A stretch of 64,000 nucleotides of DNA from Lonicera japonica. Taxonomy: Eukaryota; Streptophyta; Magnoliopsida; Dipsacales; Caprifoliaceae. Under the pieces are notes generated by a model. The model had not been told where the DNA came from. It did no database searches and saw only the letters and a list, made by a program, of their open reading frames with translations. The translations under genes were made by a program, and so were the position numbers. The stretch covers positions 30,988,969 to 31,052,968 of the forward strand of contig CM038468.1 of the NCBI GenBank assembly GCA_021464415.1, read 5' to 3'. This document shows, piece by piece, positions 31,735 to 43,172 of the stretch; position 1 is the first letter of the stretch; each line of letters begins with the position of its first letter.

Positions 31735-34480
31735 ATGTCTATTGAAAGTGATTCACAGAAAACAGGCATGATGTAGGAGGAGATTGAAGCACCTCAGGTT
31801 AAGACTGCTACAAGTTATGATGTCGAGAAGTTCGATGGAAGAAAGGTAGATTTCGGCATGTGGCATTGAAGATGCGCAATATCCTTGTCCAATAACGGTT
31901 ACACAGAGCACTGGTTGTGGTGTTAACCAAACCCACTTCATGGTCAGATGTTGATTGGAAAGAGTACGATCTAAAAGTGTGTAGCACTATTCGATTGAAT
32001 CTAGTCTAGAACGTTGTGTACTATATCATGAACGAGACATCAACGCTTAGCATATGGAATAAGCTCAAGGTTATGTATAGGACAAAGACAATCGTTAATC
32101 ATGTATATTTGGAGAAGAAGCTTTTTAGGTTTGACTATACTAGGGGTACATTGATGAGCGACTACCTTAATAAGTTTAATAAGATCATAATGGGTTTAGA
32201 AAGCTTGGAAGTCAAAGTGTATAATGAGGATAAAGTTATTCTGCTCCTACATTCACTCCCAGAATCCTATGAGCATCTTAGCACCACGTTGCTCTACAGG
32301 AAGGAAAATGTTACTCATAATGGAATAAGATCAGCAGTATTAGCCAACGAGAAATGGCTGAAGGAGAAAAGTGATACCTACTCGTAAGTGTTGGTGGCTT
32401 GGGGCAGGAATGAGGGGAGCTAGTACGGAAAATGAGAAAAGTTATGTTCCATGTCCAGACATAAACAGATTAATGTCTTTAGTGCATGCAAAAGCGACAT
32501 TGGAAGAAGAATTGTCTTTTACTAAAGGGTGGAGAGAAAAAGAAATAAGGAGAGACCATTAACACAATTACTTCAAGAGAGGAATATGCTAGTGTTAACT
32601 CTAAGCATTAGGTATGTAAGCGAATGGATCTTGGATAGCGGATGTTCCTATCATATTTGTTCGAATAAAATCTTATTTAATACCTTTAAGGAGGTATAAA
32701 GCGAACATTTGTTTTTATGAAAAACGACCATTTGTGTCAAACTATAGGGATAGGGATAGTGATGCTCAAGATGCATGAGGGAATTGTTCGTATTTAAGCA
32801 AAGTTCAATATGTTCCTAATTTGAAAAAGAACTTGATTTTTTTGAGTGCTTTAGATACTAGTGGGCATAAGATCGTGCTCAAAGTTAGAGCATTAAAGGT
32901 TCTCTCAGGTGTGTTAGTGGTGATGAATGAAAAGAAAAAAAGGTAACCACTATTTCCTTTGGGGTTGTATTGTTACAGGTAACTCTCGAAGAGAAAGAAC
33001 ACTCGACGAGGTATGGCATATGCGGTTAGGTTATTTTAAAGGGAAGACGATGATGCTTTTTACAAATAGAGGCTATTAAAAGGTGCAAAGAGTTGTAAAC
33101 TGTAGTTCTGTGAGATTGTGTTCTCGATAAATGGACTCGGGTCAAATTTGGTAATGTAATTTACTACATGAAAGGGTTGCTCAATTTTGTTCACACAAAT
33201 GTCTGGGGTTTTTAAAGGCAAAGTACCTAGGTGGGAATCACTACTTCGTTACCTTTAAAGATGATTACTCAAGGCGAACATAAACTCATGAGGCATAAAG
33301 ACCAAGTTATTCAAGAGTTACTGAGGTAAACGGCAATGGTAGAGAATCAGATTGGCAGTAAAATTAGAGTGTTTAAGTCAGACAATGGAGGCGAGTACAC
33401 ATACGATAAAAGAATGACCATCTGTGTCAACAGGACGATATCGTCCGTCACTTCATCGTGCAGGGAACAGTACAACAAAACATAATATTAGAAATGATGA
33501 GCTAGATCTTACTAGACAATGTGAGCTGCAGGCTATCAAATGCCGGGTTAGGCAAGCAGTCTTGGGTTGGGACCCTATCCTATGTTGTTTTCGTTGTGAA
33601 TTGATTTCCATGTTCAAGTGTTAACTATAAGACTCTAATGGAGGTTTGGTCAGTATTTCATTCTAGTTATGACGGTATCCACATATTTAGATATCTGGCT
33701 TATTATCATGTTTATAATGACAAACTTTATCCAAGGGCTGGAAAAGCATTGATCTTTGGTACGAATTATGGGGTTAAAGGGTTGAAATTGTGGTGTTTTT
33801 AAGACAAGAAGACATCGACTAGCAAATATGTTACTTTCAATGAGGCGTTTATGCTCAAAACATCTCCGGCGGAGAAAGTCAGTTCTTTCGGTAAAGGGGA
33901 GAAGCAAGTGAGCAAGGTGGTGCTGCAAACAGAGGTGACTCTTTCGAATATAGATTTGAGTTAACATTCCAAGGAGGATAAGGAAACTCCCACAAAGGGG
34001 TCTAGTCAACAACATGTTCAACAAGAATTGCATGTACTGCAAGTAACTCCATCTTTAACGCATGATAGAAAACCTAGGGCTCACAGAGCACTACAACATT
34101 ATGGCCATGAAGAGTGTGTGGCTTATGCATTAGTAGGTTTCAAGGAAAAGCCGTCTTTGTATCAGGAGGTTATGGGTGATAGTGAAGTTGAGCAGTGGAA
34201 GACTGCCATAGATGAAGATATGCAGTATTTTCATAAGAATGAAGCCTGAAAATTTTGGAAGCTACAAAAGGGGAAGAAACCGACTAGGTGCAAGTGGGTG
34301 CTCATGAGTCTCTAAGGTCCGAGATCAAATATAAAGTAAAGTTGGTAGCCTAGGGTTACGCACATAAGGAAGGAGTTGATTATAATCAAATCTTTTATTT
34401 AGTAATTGAGCATACTTCTATCCGAGTGTTATTGGCTATAGTAGCGCATTTTGACTTAGAGTTATTGTGATCGTAGGCTG
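31735..34480 (+). pseudogene. Copia gag-protease-integrase, unit 1
   Basis: The ATG at 31735 opens gag, with an early TAG at 31774. The UBN2-type gag domain is readable at 32016-32387 (LLHSLPESYEHLSTTLLYRK). Protease WILDSGCSYHIC lies at about 32625-32660, GAG-pre-integrase (KKNLIFLSALDTSGHK) at about 32820-32870, and damaged integrase at 33130-33440. The hinge and RT start (VMGDSEVEQWKTAIDEDMQY) lie at 34165-34248, ending at a TGA. The YVDD part of RT and RNase H are missing. Confidence 0.8.
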
Positions 34481-34664
34481 AGATTTTCTAAGATTATTAA
34501 GTCAAATTAAGCATATTTTGAAAAAATAAAATAAGAAGCATAATGAGAATAATAATAATGATAAGGAATGTATTTTGACATTTTTTTCTGCTAATAATTA
34601 ATATGGGAATATTAAATCTAATCTACTACAAAATTGAACTTAGAATCAATGATCGTATATATAC

Positions 34665-34718
34665 CTCTAGTTCATCATCATCAGGCATAATCTTATAAAA
34701 GGACGGCACCGAAGACAT
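34665..34718 (-). pseudogene. Orphan duplicate of host exon 1
   Basis: 54 bp with ATG at 34718 and an intact GTATATATAC donor, encoding MSSVPSFYKIMPDDDELE. It is the same length as the exon at 30475-30528 and has no stop. Exon 2 is not present on its 3' side; copia integrase/RT sequence lies there instead. It could act only as an alternative first exon if splicing reached 29752. Confidence 0.45.
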
Positions 34719-35322
34719 TTTCTGATCAAGTTGATAAAAATAAGCTACAGTCATTAAATAGGGATATATATCATGAAAATAATGGCAAAAAAAAATTATT
34801 TAAAATAAAATAAAATAAAATTTGATTTGTGGAGAACTTGGAACATAAATTAAGTCATGTGGTGATCTTAACTTTTACTTTATGACTTTTTCCATGAAAA
34901 AATAAAGAATGGAAAGCATCTCACGTATATTCATAAAAATGAGTTTAAGATGGAGAGCATCTCACTACATGCCTCAACTTATTTTTCAACTTCTCACATA
35001 ATTTTTTTTTTATTTTTAATCATGTTCCATGTTGCTTTTAAATGAAGCCAGAATTTCTATTATATTTATTCCTATTTTGATCTCTGTTAAAGCAACTCAT
35101 TTTTTCAACCAACAATATAACAATGAGAAGCTTGACATTAGGTTAATAGCAAAATCCTCTTTGAAAACTCTCTTTCAGTCTACTATTAGTTAGGAACTAA
35201 TCCTATCGACAAATAATCCAACAAAAAATGTTGGGTCTCTTTATAATGGGTTATAAGTGAAAGAATTATTATATGGTCACTAAATGTGATCCAACAAAAA
35301 GTTGCGTACAAGATGAGGTATC

Positions 35323-35788
35323 TGCGATTATATTGGCTCACTTACTTTTATGATTAGAACTGGAAAGTTAGTTCTTTTACGATTAGGACTTGTAAGCTAA
35401 TATTTTTACAATTAGGACTTGGTTTTGATCAGATGATTACTAGTATCGATATAGGTCTTATTTACTCTTTGTAATCATCTAATAATTGTTTCTTGTTTTT
35501 AAGGTAGATCTAGAGATGAAATTATAGAGAGAGAAAACTAGGGTTTCTTGTACTCTTTGTTTGATCCAATCTATAATAAAGTTTATCACCCAATGGAATG
35601 CAGCATAGTTAATACCATCTTATCTGCTTTTGTTTGTTGGTGGGTGCTTATTCTTTATTGTCCATTATTATTGCTTCATTATCGTGGAGAATTTGGTGCG
35701 TGGTAACTTTGATTCAGGTAATATGTTGTTTCTTACAATTCATCCGCATTGTGTTAACTTATTGGTTTAGCTAGGGTTTTGCACAATA
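35323..35788 (+). mobile_element. Copia LTR 2
   Basis: Matches LTR 1 through GCACAATA (35788), with the primer-site-like AATTAGTATTAGAGAG after it. It is shorter than LTR 1 (466 against 497 bp) because of small deletions, for instance around the AGATCTAGAGA repeats. Confidence 0.7.
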
Positions 35789-35875
35789 AATTAGTATTAG
35801 AGAGATTGATTTTGGTTAGGATTTTAGGTATTAAACTCAAACGGTCAGGTTAGAGAAGCGTTTTGGTAATCAATA

Positions 35876-38800
35876 ATGTCTACTAAAAGTGATTCACAGA
35901 AAACAAGCGCGCCGCATGAGGAGATTAAAGCATCTTAGTTTAAGATTGCTACAAGTTATGATATTGAAAAGTTCGATGGAAGAAAAGTATATTTCAGCAT
36001 GTGGCAGTGCTAGATGCACGATATCCTTGTCCAACAAAAAGTTACACAGAGTATTGGTTGTGGTGTTAACCAAACCCACTTCATGGTCAGATGTTGATTG
36101 GAAATAGTACGATTTAAAAGTATGCAGTACGATTCAATTAAATTTAGTTCAGAACGTTGTGTACTACATCATGAATAAGACGTCAACGTTTAGTATATGG
36201 AATAAGCTCAAGGTTAAGTATACGACAAAGACAATCGATAATCATGCATATTTGAAGAAAAAGCTTTTCAGGTTTAACTATAATAGGGGTACATTGATAA
36301 GCGACCATCCACCTCGATAAGTTTAGTAAGATCATATCGGGTCTAAAAAGCTTGGAAGTCAAAGTGTATGATGAGGATAAGGTTATTTCGCTCCTACATT
36401 TACTCTCAGAATCCTATGAGCATCTTATCACCTCATTGCTCTACAGGAAGGAAATTGTTACTCATAATGGAGTAATAGCAGCGGTATTAGCAAACGAGAA
36501 AGGGTTGGAGGAGAAGGGTGATACTTACTCGAAAATGTTAGTGACTCGAGGGAGGAGTGAGGGAAGTTTGTAGGGAAAATGAGAAAAATTGTGTTCCATG
36601 TCCCGACCTATACAGATTAATGTTTTAAGTGCATGCAAATGCAACATTGGAAGAAGAATTATCTTTTAGTAAAGGATGGAGAAAAAGAAATAAGGAGAGA
36701 CTGTTAATTTGGTTACTTCAAAAGAGGAATATGCTAATGGTTACTCCAAGCATTAGGTCTGCAAGCGAGTACATCTTGGACAGCGGGTGTTCCTATCATA
36801 TGTGTCCAGATAAGAGCTTGCTTAATACCTTTAAAGAGGTACAAAGCGATCATTTTTTTTATAGAAAACGACCTTCTATGTCAAACTATGGGAATAGGGA
36901 CAGTGAAGCTAAAGATGCACGAAGGGATTGTTCGTATTAAGAAATCCAGTATGTTCCTGATTTGAAAAAGAACTTGATTTCTTTGAGTGCCTTAGACACT
37001 AGCAGGCACAAGATTGTGCTCGAAGTTGGAGCATTAAAGGTTTTCTCAGGTGCGGTAATGGCGATGAATGAAAATAAATATGGTAACCTTTATTTCCTTT
37101 GGGGTTGTATTGTTACAGGTAACTCTCAAAGAGAAAGAAAACTCTATGAGGTATGGCATATGCAGTTAGGTTATTTAAGAAGGAAGACGATGACGGTTTG
37201 GACAAATAGAGGCAATTAAAGAGAGCAAAGAGTTGTAAACTGGAATTTCGTGAGCATTGTGTTCTCAATAAGGGGACTCGGGTAAAATTTGGTACTCTAA
37301 TTTACTACACAAAGGGGTTGCTCGATTTTGTTCACACAAATGTCTAGGATTTTTCAAAGACAAAGTACTTGGGTGGGAATCACTACTTCTTTACCTTTAA
37401 AGATGATTACTTGAGGCAGACATAAGCTCATGAGGCATAAAGACCAGGTTATTCAAGTGTTGCTAAGGTGCAAGACAATGGTGGAGAATCAGATTGGCAG
37501 AAAAATTAGAGTGTATCATACAATGAAGGCAACTACACATATGATAAAAAACGACCATCTCTGTCAACAGGACGGTATCGTCCGTCACTTCACTGTTAAG
37601 GGAACACCGCTACAAAACATAATAGCAAAAATGATGAACTAGATCTTGCTAGAAATTATGAGTTACAGTCTATCAAATGCTAGGTTAGGTAAGTAATTTT
37701 GGGCTGAGGCCTTATCCTATGTTGTTTTCGTTACGATTTGATTGCCATGTTCAAGCGTTAACTATAAAACTCTAATGGAGGTTTAGTCAGTATTCCATTC
37801 TAGCTATTATTACATTTGTGGTGAAAATTTTGATCCAAGGGCCCAGAAAGCATTAATCTTGGGTATGAATGAAGGGTCAAAGACTTGGAATTGTTGTGTT
37901 TTCAAGACAGGAATATTGTGATTAGCAAAGATGTTACTTTCGATGAGGCGTTTGTGCTCAAAACGTCTCCGGAGGAGATAGTCAGTTCTGCTAGTGAAAG
38001 GAAGAAATAAGTGAGCAAGGTGGTGCCACAAACGGAGGTAATTCCTTCATTGGGTCCTTTGAATATAGATTCGAGTTTACATTCCAAAGAGGATAAGGAG
38101 ACTCCCAGTTAACAACAGGTTCAACAAGAATTGCAGGTACCACAAGTAACTCTATCTTTAACCCGTGATAGAAAACCTAGGGCTCCTAAAGCATTGCAAC
38201 ATTATGGCTATGAAGAGTGTGTAGCTTATGTATTAGTGGGTTTTAAGGAATAGTCGTCTTCGTATCGGGAGGTTATGGGTGATAACAAAGCTGAGTAGTA
38301 GAAAATCGCCATGGATGAAGATATACAGTATCTTCATAAGAATGAGACCTGAGAATTTTGCAAGCTGCAAAAAGGGAAGAAACCGACTAGGTGCAAGTGG
38401 GTGTTCGTGAATAAAGATAAGTCTCTAGGGTCTGAGATCAAATATAAAGTAAAGTTAATAGCCAAGGGTTATGCGCATAAGGAATGAGTTTATTAAAATA
38501 AAGTCTTTTCTCTGGTGGTTGAGCATACTTCTATCCGAGCGCTGTTGGCTATAATGGCGCATTTTGACTTAGAGCTTGATTAACTTGATGGCTAGATTGT
38601 GTTGTTGCATGGGAGTTTAGAGAAAGAGATTTATATATCTAAACCAAAAGGGTTTAGAGTTGTTGGTAAAAAAGACCAGATGTATAAACTTAACAATTTG
38701 TTGTACGGTTTGAATTAGTAGGACCATTGGTTTATTTCAAATGACTAAAATCAGGTAATTTTATCTACTTACTCTTGTTTATCGATGATATGCTTATAGC

Positions 38801-39140
38801 TTTTCAGTGCAAGGTGAAGATTGACAAGGTTAAGGCTTAGTTGAGATTGAGAGAGATAGGAAAAAGAGGAAATTAATCCTTGCGTAAAAGCAGTATCTCA
38901 AAAAAATGGTTGCCAAATTCGTGAAGGAAAACTCAGAGCCGATTGGTTTTCTCATTAGCACCACACTTCAAACTCTTAGTAATGATGCCTCCAAATTTAG
39001 AAGAAAATGTAAAGTATATGCCACCTTGAGAGGGGGGGTGTACAGCTGGTCCTTTGGGACTAAAGGGGGTGATATGCAAGATTGATGCATTGTTGATCAT
39101 GCTTAAAGTAAAAAGGGTGTGATTGAAGTTCACAAGGTGG
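35876..39140 (+). pseudogene. Copia gag-pol, unit 2 and its 3' continuation
   Basis: Gag starts at 35876 with a different early stop from unit 1 (TAG at about 35936 where unit 1 has CAG). Readable parts: gag 36352-36573, protease YILDSGCSYHMC at about 36772-36810, GAG-pre-integrase 36962-37180 (WHMQLGYLRRKT), integrase 37430-37640, RT from about 38330. LDG then LLHGSLEKEIYISKPKGF correspond to the block following the first RT Asp (38560-38660), FIDDMLIAF at about 38780 is the catalytic box with Ile for Val, and RNase H is largely deleted. The polypurine tract CAAGGTGGGATT lies at 39133-39144. Confidence 0.8.
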
Positions 39141-39144
39141 GATT

Positions 39145-39646
39145 TGTGTGTTTATTGGCTCACTTCCTTTTAAGATTAGGTCTTGGAAGTTAGTTCTTTT
39201 ATGATTAGGACTTGAAAATTTAAGACTTGAGAAGCTAATTCTTTTACAATTAGGACATGGTTTTGGTCAAATGATTACTAGTATAAATATAGGTTTTATT
39301 CATTATTTGTAATCATCAGAAAATTGTTTATAATTTTCAAGGTAGATCTAGAGAGGAAATTCTAGAGGTTTAGAGAGGAAGTTCTAGAAAGAGAAGACTA
39401 GGGTTTGCTTGTACTCTTGATCCAATCATTAATAAAGTTTATCACCCGGTGGCGTAAGGCACCGTCGATACCACCTTATTTGCTTATATTTGTTACTTTG
39501 TGTTTCTTCTTTGTTCTCCATTATTTTTATTTTTTCATCATTGTGGAGCCTTTGGTGCATGGTAACTTTAGTTGCGGTAACATATTGTTTCTAATGATTT
39601 CTACGTGTTGTGTTATTGCTTGATTTAGTTGGGATTTTGCACAACA
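39145..39646 (+). mobile_element. Copia LTR 3 (3' LTR)
   Basis: Starts after the polypurine tract with TGTGTG and ends GCACAACA at 39646. It shares the ATTGGCTCACTTCC, AGATCTAGAGAGGAAATTCT and GATCCAATCATTAATAAAGT strings with LTRs 1 and 2. With LTR 1 it bounds the original insertion. Confidence 0.8.
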
Positions 39647-39789
39647 ATATCCACTTAGGATAGGATAAAGATATGAATTAGAGCCACATTCTTCTCCTAG
39701 TAAGGGTTTGACGGATCATCTCACACATTCTTTGTGCACATTTCTTACATTTGAGTGTAGCATTATTCTTAATGGAATGGTATATAAGT

Positions 39790-40836
39790 TGTGAACACCC
39801 CAATCCACGACTCTCGTGTGAACTTGATTTTTATACAATCAAGCATTTACGCATCAAGTCTTGAGTCGCCATGCATATAGAAGACCTCTAAGGGAAGCCT
39901 TGATTTTCGAGTGCGTCAGGAATTTACCACAACCATGTTGCCACTTCGCTTACTAGGACGGGGATCGACCTGCCCGATCAGGTCGCGGGGTGCAGGGCAG
40001 TGCCCTGTTAGAAAAATTGAGTTTTTTGGTAGCCAGCCGCACGCCCCTGCGGTTGGCCTCTTTTGGAGCGTTTTTGGCGGATTTTTGCTATAAATAGGAC
40101 CCTTGGGCTCTCATTTTAGATCATCAACACTCAATAGTGTTTTTAGCAAGTAGAAACTCTGTCAAAATTGTGAGAGTCATTTTAGAGGAATTCTAAGAGA
40201 GAGTTTTAGAGAGAGAACTTCTAGAGAGAGAAAGTTCTAGAGAGAGAAAGGAGCAATCAAGGCAAGGTTCTTATTTCTTCTTCAAGCGCATCAGGTACGT
40301 CTTTCTTCCACTCTACTAATTTCAATACTGCATTTGAATTCATATTTTAATACAGAAAATTAGATAACTTGCAAAGAAGTTCGTTGCTTTCTAAACTAGT
40401 CTACTCTAAACTTTACTAGAAAATCTAAAATCCGTTTTGACACGTTTTCAAAACAAACAAAAATACAAAAACAGTTTCCAAAAGAAAGGAACTACGAGAC
40501 TCTGATTTCATTCTATGAATGAATACGTAGGCACTCGCAAAGCTCGAGTCTGATTTCAAAATATTGTTTTAAACTAAATTTATCCGAAAAGGGCTATTCT
40601 GAAAACTATTCAAACTACTTGTAAGATATCTAAAATAGGAATTAGATACATGATCTATTAAGAGATGGAAAGGGCGAATTGGGTGCTAACACCTTCCCAA
40701 TTCGTAACGTAGTTCCCGAACCCTAGCAAAGTATAAGTATAAAACTCTGGTTTCATACGTATGAAAGATAATTCGTTTTCGAATTGTCCTTTGTACGATC
40801 TTTTGTTTGTTTTCTCGAAAAACAAACTGGCGACTC
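39790..40836 (+). mobile_element. Tat/Ogre-like LTR C with partial primer site
   Basis: Starts TGTGAACACCCC (39790), has a TATA box (CTATAAATAGG) at 40088-40098, AGAGAGA-rich leader DNA at 40190-40250, and the motif GGGTGCTAACACCTTCCC at about 40680. It ends near AAAACA (40824), followed by TGGCGACTCT (40827-40836). The last string equals the start of the tRNA-Arg primer site used by Tat/Ogre elements, but the sequence diverges after ten bases. No polyprotein follows, so this is a solo LTR with a little leader. Two overlapping open frames on the minus strand here are not genes. Confidence 0.65.
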
Positions 40837-41046
40837 TATAAAGCACATTTTCAAATAAAACCGAGAACGAGGACGGCCTCTCGGGTCGCGGGTCCGGATT
40901 CTCACATAAGTGAACAGGCAAATCAACGTATATGCACTTTTCAAAATTGTATCTTAATCAATCTAGCTGAACAAACAATAATTTTAGAGGTCATCTGGAT
41001 TGGGACTAAAAAAAGTGACTTAGCTGATGCGGAACTAATGCTTTAG

Positions 41047-41905
41047 TTGGTGTGTTAGAGTGGTAAAAGTGTACATCCACTAATATGCATGTATGTGGTA
41101 GTGAGGCTACAATTTCAGGAAGCTTTTATCATCACCCATTTTTTACATTCTCTGAGTCACTTTTTTGAATCTCAAAATTAAAATTTGTTGACATCGTTTA
41201 AGGAAAAAAGTAAGAGAAAACTTATAATTAATTAATTACCGTGGTTGATTGCAAAGAAAATGTAGGTGCCCAGCTAAAAGTCTGCACCAAGGAAACGAAT
41301 CAAGTTATTACTTTTACAACCCAATTCTTAACATAATTAATTAGAGAGAACGTGCGAGAAGGGAAAAAGTAATACAGTCAACACCCAAAAAACGGGTTAT
41401 TTGGAGTTTGGCCCTCATTAATTGTGTTAAAATTAGTTTTGGGTACCAAAATTTATCATATTATAAGTTTAGCCCCTATTTTAAACGGTTTCCATCAAAA
41501 ACCTAGTCAAACCGATTGTTGACATTAAATTTTGAGCAACTGCCCCTAACCCATGTTCATATTGTTGGTAAATGCTAGTAAGGGCGGGGAGGGAGAGAGA
41601 GAGAGAGTGGCAAAGGGGGGCAATTGATCCCCCTAAATTTTTAAAAACTTATTATTTTATTTTTAAAATGTTGTTATTTTAAGTAGTGTTTGATTTATCA
41701 TAAAAGCTAAGCGGGTATTTAACTTATCATTCGTGCACACACATCGCTTGTGTTTTAAATTTGATCGATATCTATAACACAAAGCAAAGTACATTTTATT
41801 GTTCATGGATTGATCACAAAAAACTCAAAATCGTATGGTCAATAATGAGTTGAATTCAACTAAGGGTTCATGATTCATTTCGCTACTTCTATTTACATTT
41901 TTACA
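41047..41905. other. Intergenic, no recognised gene
   Basis: AT-rich sequence with a (GA)n run at about 41591-41606 and a hAT-end-like GGGGGGCAATTGATCCCCC hairpin at 41617-41634. No supported open frame. It lies downstream of the minus-strand gene that ends near 41950. Confidence 0.5.
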
Positions 41906-43172
41906 GTCATATATCCGAAGCAAATATCTTTAACCTTTTTCATCCCATCTGGAGGGAAACCAGGGAGTATATGCTAACAAACATTAAAAAATAGGGTCTA
42001 ATTTATTTTATAAAAAATATTATTCCCTGATTATTTTGTTTCAAAATTTGTTCTCGGTGAGAAGGTTTCAACCATTTTCCGAATGAAAATTAAATATTAC
42101 CAATCTTGTGTTAAAAATAGTTAAGAGAAATAAAATACAATTCAATACCTCATTTAAAGACGTTTCATCGAACGCCACTACAGGCTCTAATGTTTCATCA
42201 AGCGCTATCTCATTTAAAACTGGCAGCAGGCTTAAGTTCTGAAACAAGTAGAAAAACCAATGTTAATAATCAGAGCTTCATCCTCACAAGCGTGCACGCC
42301 CAAATGTCTGCCTTGCATATTTTTAAATATTTAATTGACAGTTCCTTTAAAGATATTTCATTAATTTACAAATATAAACTAACTTGTTAACAAAAACACA
42401 CATTATGCAAAAATACTTGTATATCATGTAGTTTTTTTTTTCTTTCTCAAAAATTGTTCTCAAGGAGGGGTTTTTAACCCATTTTTTGAATAAATTAAAT
42501 ATTACCAATCCCTATGTTGTAAATAGTTAATAAACATAAAATAAATAATATATATAAAAAAATAATAACAACAACAACAACAGAATGTGAATAACAACTT
42601 ATAAAAGTACCTTTATGGGCTCTAATACTTCATGAAGAGCCATTGTAGGTTCTAATATTTCCTCAGGCGCTATCTCATTGGAAATTAGCTGCAGGCTTAT
42701 GTTCTGAAACAACCAATGTATCAGAGCTTTATCTTGACACAAAGAAAAAAAAAATGAAAATGGGTAAAAATTCCCTGTATAAGAATTTTTTTAGAAAATT
42801 TCGGGAAATAATATATTAATCTTAAAATGAGGGTTTTGGTGAAAATTGTGTTTTGGGAAAATGTAACTTGGCACAAAATTTTGTTTTTTGTCATTGGTCT
42901 TATTATAAAAGCAATTTCAAATCAATTCTAATGTATAATAATGTATTAAAAAAAGTATTGCAAAAATTAACTTTACATAAATAAAAAAAAAATATTATCA
43001 TCTACGTTTTGATCAATAAATATATTTAAACTTATAATTTGTTGAAATAACTCAAAAGTACTATCAATTAAACAATTAAAAATACTAATATGCTAAAAAA
43101 ACATGACGTACAAACTTAATTTTGAACAATGCTATAAAAATTATAATCCAAAAATTTGTTGCAAAATAAACA
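41906..43172 (-). repeat. Intragenic tandem duplication, distal copy
   Basis: Matches 43628-44912 from GTCATATATCCGAAGC-like sequence to CAAAAATTTGTT, offset about 1720-1740 bp, with small indels. It includes exons B1 (42611-42703) and A1 (42149-42238), the introns between them, and a terminal-exon candidate. Confidence 0.85.

Larger units (their letters stand above)
30387..34576 (+). repeat. Tandem segmental duplication, unit 1
   Basis: Similarity with unit 2 (34577 to about 38580) begins at TTGACATTTTTTTC (30385/34575). It runs through host exon 1, its upstream region, a copia LTR and the copia gag-integrase to the RT start (GCATTTTGACTTAGAG at 34446 and 38557). About 110 bp of unmatched filler (34468-34576) separates the units. 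Unit 1 therefore lacks the RT 3' part, RNase H and 3' LTR. Confidence 0.85.
34577..38580 (+). repeat. Tandem segmental duplication, unit 2
   Basis: Second copy of the unit described at 30387-34576, offset about 4190 bp. It contains the duplicated host exon 1 (34665-34718, minus), LTR 2, and copia gag to RT. Unlike unit 1, the copia continues past the duplicated part to a 3' LTR. Confidence 0.85.
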
